Origin: Cyanoderma ruficeps
Lineage: Eukaryota; Chordata; Aves; Passeriformes; Timaliidae
Direction of reading: 5' to 3'
Length of the DNA: 64,000 nt
Assembly (NCBI GenBank): GCA_008694505.1
Contig: VZDJ01007747.1
Coordinates: 7,844,399 to 7,908,398, forward strand
This document shows, piece by piece, positions 59,384 to 64,000 of this stretch; position 1 is the stretch's first letter; every line of letters starts with the position of its first letter. The notes under the pieces were generated by a model. The model was not told where the DNA came from, did not search any database, and worked only from the letters and a program-made list of their open reading frames with translations. The position numbers and the translations under genes are program-made.

Positions 59384-59618
59384 AAGAGCTTTTCTCTCTT
59401 TTTTTTTATGACCTCAAAAATAAAGATTGTAAATAAATTTAAACTGACGACATTTCTGGGAAGTTACTCGGCCGTGTTCTACATTTTGTGGGGATTAACC
59501 ATCCTGGCTTTGTACAATTGCATCTACTCAGATCTACACAAAGAAAAGCTTTGTCCATACATTTTCTACCACTATTACAATTAGAAAAAAAAGAATTGAT
59601 ATTTAAAATAAATTTTTT
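59384..59618. other. Island with coding-like sequence on both strands (unrecognised)
   Basis: Plus strand: an ATG at 59408 opens 58 codons ending TAG at 59582-59584. Residues about 16-40 (FLGSYSAVFYILWGLTILAL followed by YNCIY) form one likely membrane helix, with a basic N-terminal side (MTSKIKIVNKFK) and a tyrosine-rich end. Codons favour CTG, GTG, TTC, ATC and TAC, unlike the AT-rich surroundings, and CpGs cluster at 59446-59475. A pyrimidine tract, but no AG, precedes the ATG. Minus strand: an open frame from 59618 down to about 59444 gives a six-cysteine stretch (GRKCMDKAFLCVDLSRCNCT…), preceded by an acceptor-like pyrimidine tract and AG but without a convincing donor. I do not recognise either reading. 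It could be a small ORF, an old exon or pseudogene piece, or chance. Confidence 0.2.
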
Positions 59619-60824
59619 TTAAGTAACAATGGAAGAATTTTCCAAGAATATTCCTGTTAGTTTTTACTTCCACAACTAATTTTTACATTTGCATTCAACT
59701 CCTTGCAAAGTCAATCTCCTCTTTTCCACCAGTTCAATAAGCAAATAAAAAGGGTTATCATATTAAAACGAAGCTATCTCACCTTCACTTGTAATCTTAT
59801 GTACAATCACTCACTTTTACAAGAGACAGAGAATTAAGATCCTTTATTGCTTTATTTATCCTGTGTCTTTTAGAAATAATAATACCTTATTCAATCTTCT
59901 GAACTGAAAACTCAAGTCCTTAAATTATGCATTATAAAAGAGTACTTAAATACGGCAAATACCAAAGCTTCATCAGGTGAACTCGGAATGAACATTTTGT
60001 TTTATCACATTATCATGTGCCACCATTCACATTCCAAAAATTTCTTTAACTTCAAGTAAGGTGCAGAATATTTTGCAAAAAATTCATATACAACCCAGGA
60101 AAATATACTTAGCACATGTAGACTGAAAACGTATTTACAATGTGTCCTAGGTGTCACAGCCCTTTGATCATCTAAACAACAGCACTGTTCAGGAAAATAA
60201 CCCTTTTTAGTCTATACACCTAGATTTTCATCTTCCAGAAGCAAGTATGCAAAACAGGCACCACAGACTGGCCCAATCTGCACATCATTTATGGGATGAA
60301 AAAGAAATAATATGATGCACACCCACAATCCCCTAAGAGTTAAAAATGTCTTCATTGCTACTATCACCAACAATACTTGCCTGTAGAGTAAAACAGCTAT
60401 TTCAAAGAAACAAAGCAATAATTTTCTTTTTTTTTTTCTCAACACTATTTTTGGAGTGAAGTGGGAGATTTTTTAACTGCTGTTAAAGTAATATATGAAC
60501 GGATAGGTTGTTTATACAGAGAGAATATCAAGACTACTCTAATGGCTCAACAGCTGTACATATTTTGTGTGGATTACAGTGATTTATCTGTGAACTATGA
60601 AAAATGAATAAAGTTTGTAATAGCTAGTTTATAATTAGCTATTTCACTTGTCCCTCCATCAACTGTTAACTCATGACTTAACCCATTAACATCTTTCTAT
60701 CATTGGTATATGTATTCTTCCTGCTGCCCACAGCAGCAGGACTACACCCTATTCCAAGGCCATTGAGAGCAAAAGATTAATGAAAATGTCTCTATTTCCA
60801 GAGTCCAATATAAGGAGTATTAAG

Positions 60825-60890
60825 ACCCAAAAAAAAAACCAAAAAAAAACCCAGCACAAAAAACTCAACAAAACAAACAAAACCCCCAAA
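60825..60890 (+). repeat. A/C-only low-complexity tract
   Basis: CCCAAAAAAAAAACCAAAAA, CCCAGCACAAAAAACTCAAC and AAAACAAACAAAACCCCCAAA-type text with nearly no G or T. Confidence 0.82.
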
Positions 60891-63083
60891 CCATCACAGC
60901 AAGCACATGAAATATCATAGGAATCTCTTGTGTTCTCCCCTTTTCTTTGCTTTTTTTAATCTACCTATTCTCTACAAGTACTAGACATACACAAAGCAAT
61001 TCTAAGTCTACTTTTTAAAAAGCATCAACAAATTCAGAATACTTCTAAGCTTTTTTAATATTCTAAGGGAGTCATAAAAGAAAATATTTTAAAAGTAAGT
61101 TAAACTGTGAGATAAATTTCCATACATACAGAGTAGGTAAATCCCGTCCAATATAAGTAAGGAACTGTCACCAGTTGTGATGCTTGCCAAATCAACTGGA
61201 TTTCTGTTTCAGGCAAATCCTGAGACCAATCCAGAACAACATTCAAGTTTACATCACATTTGGTACAAACAGTGTGTTTTCAACAGTTTTCTTACATTTG
61301 GGGGGGGCNGTGAGAGTGCGTAGTTCTTTGTTTTTTGTTGATTTTTTAATGGTTTATTTATTTCGAACTTCTAACCCAGTATTCACTCCCTTGGGCTCCC
61401 TTTTACATCTTTCATGCTTGCAATATAACACATACTCATAAATTGACTGATTTCAATAAACCTAATCTTCATTAGACTCAGTAGGGAGGATTGAATTAAA
61501 TCCTAAGATTACTGGAATGATAGTGTTAAAGAAACTCCCATATAAACTAGAAGGTTTTCCCTGTCCCACAGTAATCCTTAGCAATTCGGATTTTTTGTAA
61601 ATGGAAATCTGAAACACAACTTCTAATTTCCTTGAAAATATTTTAATTATATTGTAAAAATAAAAGAATGCATTAACATTCTTATATACTGTGTGTGTCA
61701 TTTGTGCTCACTCAACTATCTAATTTATACCAGTTTCATGTACTCGGTATTATTAGAGAATTTAAAATCTTTTACCAGTTTGGGGTTTTTTTTTCCTACA
61801 AGATTTAGCACAAAAGTATGTTTTTCCAACTACCACAGCTAAAATGTCTGCTTTAAAACTTCATCATACAGTAAAGAAGATAGATATATTCCCAGTGTGG
61901 CCATTCACCATCTGCTTAAGCAAATACACTTCAAGATGCTTCCACAATTGTGATAAAGTGACAGCAAATCTAAGAGCACGCAGAGCTAGCTCATATTCTA
62001 AAATGATGATTGTACAACTATAGTTTGCATCATAAGGGACCAATAAAAATCTTTATGTTCTGTTTGAGTGGCAAGGACTTCTATAAAAGAGAAGATGGAA
62101 TAGGAAAATAACAAAGAACTGATCCATTCTGCAGTTGTCTTATATTTAGAAGCACTAATGAAATTTCTTGACCACAATTAGTATTTAACACCGCAAGGAT
62201 ATTTTCCCCTCTTTCAGATTTTTTTTAGTGATATACAAGGCTTGCGATTTTACTAGATCCCAGGAGTGCTTTTTTCTCATTTCCAGGTGGGATTAACAGT
62301 ATGGAGTGCTCATGATTAACAACACTTCTGCTATTCTCCATGCATTTTGATTTTTATTCTTCTAATTATCAGAGTGATGACTGGGAAATGCTAATTCATA
62401 GCCTCCTCCTTGCACAGTGAAATAACCTGACAAACAGGCTGAATACTAAGTGAAAACTTGCAGTTTTATTAGTCAATAGCACTTTTTCTATTCTGTACAA
62501 CAAACGTTATTAGACAGATCTCAAATCTGTATTAAAACACTGCTAAAACTTCAATGCACGGCCTGTTTACCAGGACTCTTAGTAATAACCCTGTAGCCAA
62601 TACAGCTAAGAATTCTACTGCTTTAAGGCCAACATCAGCAGTTTTCTTTGGCATAAATACTTTTTCTTGTAGAGATTCAGCAGACTCGGTCTCTAAATGG
62701 TGAGAAGAAAAAGAATGTCCACCATCTGTTCCAGCCCCGAGGGAAACAAACTTTTTTGGCAGTATATAGTTCAGGATTTAATTGCACCCAAAGCCAATAC
62801 AAATACATGCAAAAAAATAAAACATCACTCTTAGCAACTGGAAGTTTTGTATAATTTTACTTTAGCTTGTTTCTTAGGGCTACAGTTTAACTTATTTTTG
62901 CTGCAATCTATTTTTATTTAGTTCTGTTGCTTGCTTTCAACAATTTTAAATTAAATCCACATTATCATTCCACATAAAGAGAAAGCTAAAGGATCTAATA
63001 AGATTTCATCACCCAGTTTATCAAATTTTATTTACTCACTGCATGAGTAACAGAAGTACATTTGCTAAGGCCATTGTATTGTA

Positions 63084-63144
63084 TATACATATATAAAAAT
63101 GCCATATATACGTATATATGTGTATACATATATAAAAAATGCCA
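63084..63144 (+). repeat. Direct repeat of a TATACATATATAAAA-type unit next to the palindrome
   Basis: TATACATATATAAAAATGCC starts at 63084 and recurs at 63123 with one extra A, each copy ending GCCA. Between them lies alternating TATATACGTATATATG. This looks like a local 39-40 bp duplication in AT-alternating DNA. Confidence 0.8.
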
Positions 63145-63148
63145 TGCA

Positions 63149-63201
63149 TTGTATATATTCTATTTAGTGCCAAGTACTGGCAGTAAATAGAATATATACA
63201 A
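63149..63201. repeat. Near-perfect 53-bp palindrome (stem-loop)
   Basis: The left arm TTGTATATATTCTATTTA (63149-63166) is the exact reverse complement of the right arm 63184-63201 (18 of 18). Inside, TGCCA (63168-63172) pairs with TGGCA (63178-63182) around a 5-base AGTAC centre. The only mismatch is G/G at 63167 and 63183. The symmetry is uncommon outside mobile or structured elements. Confidence 0.9.
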
Positions 63202-64000
63202 CATTCATCAAAGACATGTTACTTTATTTATTTTATTTACCTGTCTATGACAAAATACTCTGTCAATTTTATATTTACAGATATTGACAATTTTCCTAAA
63301 CTAGCTACTGTCAACTGAGTAGATGAAGTTTTTTAAACCAATTTCATTTCTCAGGTTCCACTAGGGTGCTACACGCTAAAAATAAGCAAATAACCCTGAA
63401 AAGGCAATGCTAAATTTCTAGTTTAGTTTACTGCAAACCCCACCTACCATCCTATTTTAAAAGGGAGTAAATGGCAAACCACAAGAGAAAGCTTTTAACT
63501 TCAGGTTTTATCCACTGTAAATTTACTTATCCCATCCATTATTAGCTACTAGAGCCATAAATGGAAATTAAAAATCATTTTTGCCTGCCTACCTCTCTTC
63601 AATATATTCAGATTTTGTAAAAGAAGCTATGACTTTTTTGAAGTTGGTATACCATATACTAGCCAACTTGAATTACAAGTATCATGCCAGTGCCTTGTAT
63701 ATGTATCCAATTGCTAATGATTTTTAAAGGCCAACAATATGTTCCATCAGAAAAATTTCCCACAAGACCTAATGGTAATTCTGACATTATTTAATTAAAA
63801 CTTTTTAAAGTTTGCATTAGACCAACCAATGTTCAGTAGTTTAAGACTTTGTGCCTACTCTAAACTTAAAAATTATGCTTCTCACTTAAAGGTCTGCCTG
63901 AATACAAGGCTTCCTTTATTTACTATAAATTTATGACAAAACATTTAGTTGATTTTTTTGTGTAATAATTTTCACTATCCCATACCATCAATAAAAATAG

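Larger units (their letters stand above)
59619..64000 (-). other. Intronic stretch to the window edge
   Basis: Contains the A/C tract (60825-60890), the single N at 61309, and the TA-alternating repeat plus 53-bp palindrome at 63.08-63.20 kb. No exon of the Kazal/follistatin part of FSTL5 was found. Confidence 0.55.

Overview
The window is vertebrate nuclear DNA, most probably from a bird. It is AT-rich, has almost no coding sequence and carries splice-bounded exons. Its repeats are CR1-type LINE fragments plus one interspersed repeat I know from bird genomes. There are no operons, ribosome binding sites, CRISPR arrays, phage genes or tRNA/rRNA genes. Three short N runs mark unresolved assembly positions.

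The only gene I can support runs on the minus strand and is present as two internal exons, at 11339-11535 and 2428-2548. Their phases match (the intron between them is phase 0). Together they encode a continuous 105-residue stretch with two EF-hand loops, in the style of follistatin-like 5 (FSTL5; FSTL4 is the near paralog). Everything else lies inside this gene's introns: 1-2427 (downstream intron, incomplete), 2549-11338 (8.8 kb, complete) and 11536-64000 (upstream intron, at least 52 kb, incomplete). The Kazal/follistatin exons should lie beyond position 64000 and the Ig-domain exons below position 1.

Intron contents by region. 9.47-9.95 kb: bird interspersed repeat ending in three exact-length 45-bp units. 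18.4-18.57 kb: old CR1 3' end (plus). 25.85-26.55 kb: 5'-truncated CR1 (minus) with readable reverse-transcriptase remnants. 46.05-46.24 kb: very old CR1 ORF2 remnant (plus). 52.01-53.0 kb: a CR1 inserted into another CR1, both plus. 55.3-55.4 kb: CR1 3' fragment (plus). Between them are microsatellites, recurring A/C-only tracts (T/G on the other strand), two exact short tandem duplications (27 bp and 19 bp), a near-perfect 53-bp palindrome at 63149-63201 and several smaller hairpins.

No clear new system is visible. The best leads are the unusually diverged EF-hand exon pair, two short GC-richer islands with coding-like codons (59.38-59.62 kb and 50.94-51.14 kb), a cluster of long unexplained ORFs at 40.7-42.1 kb, the nested CR1 and the 53-bp palindrome.
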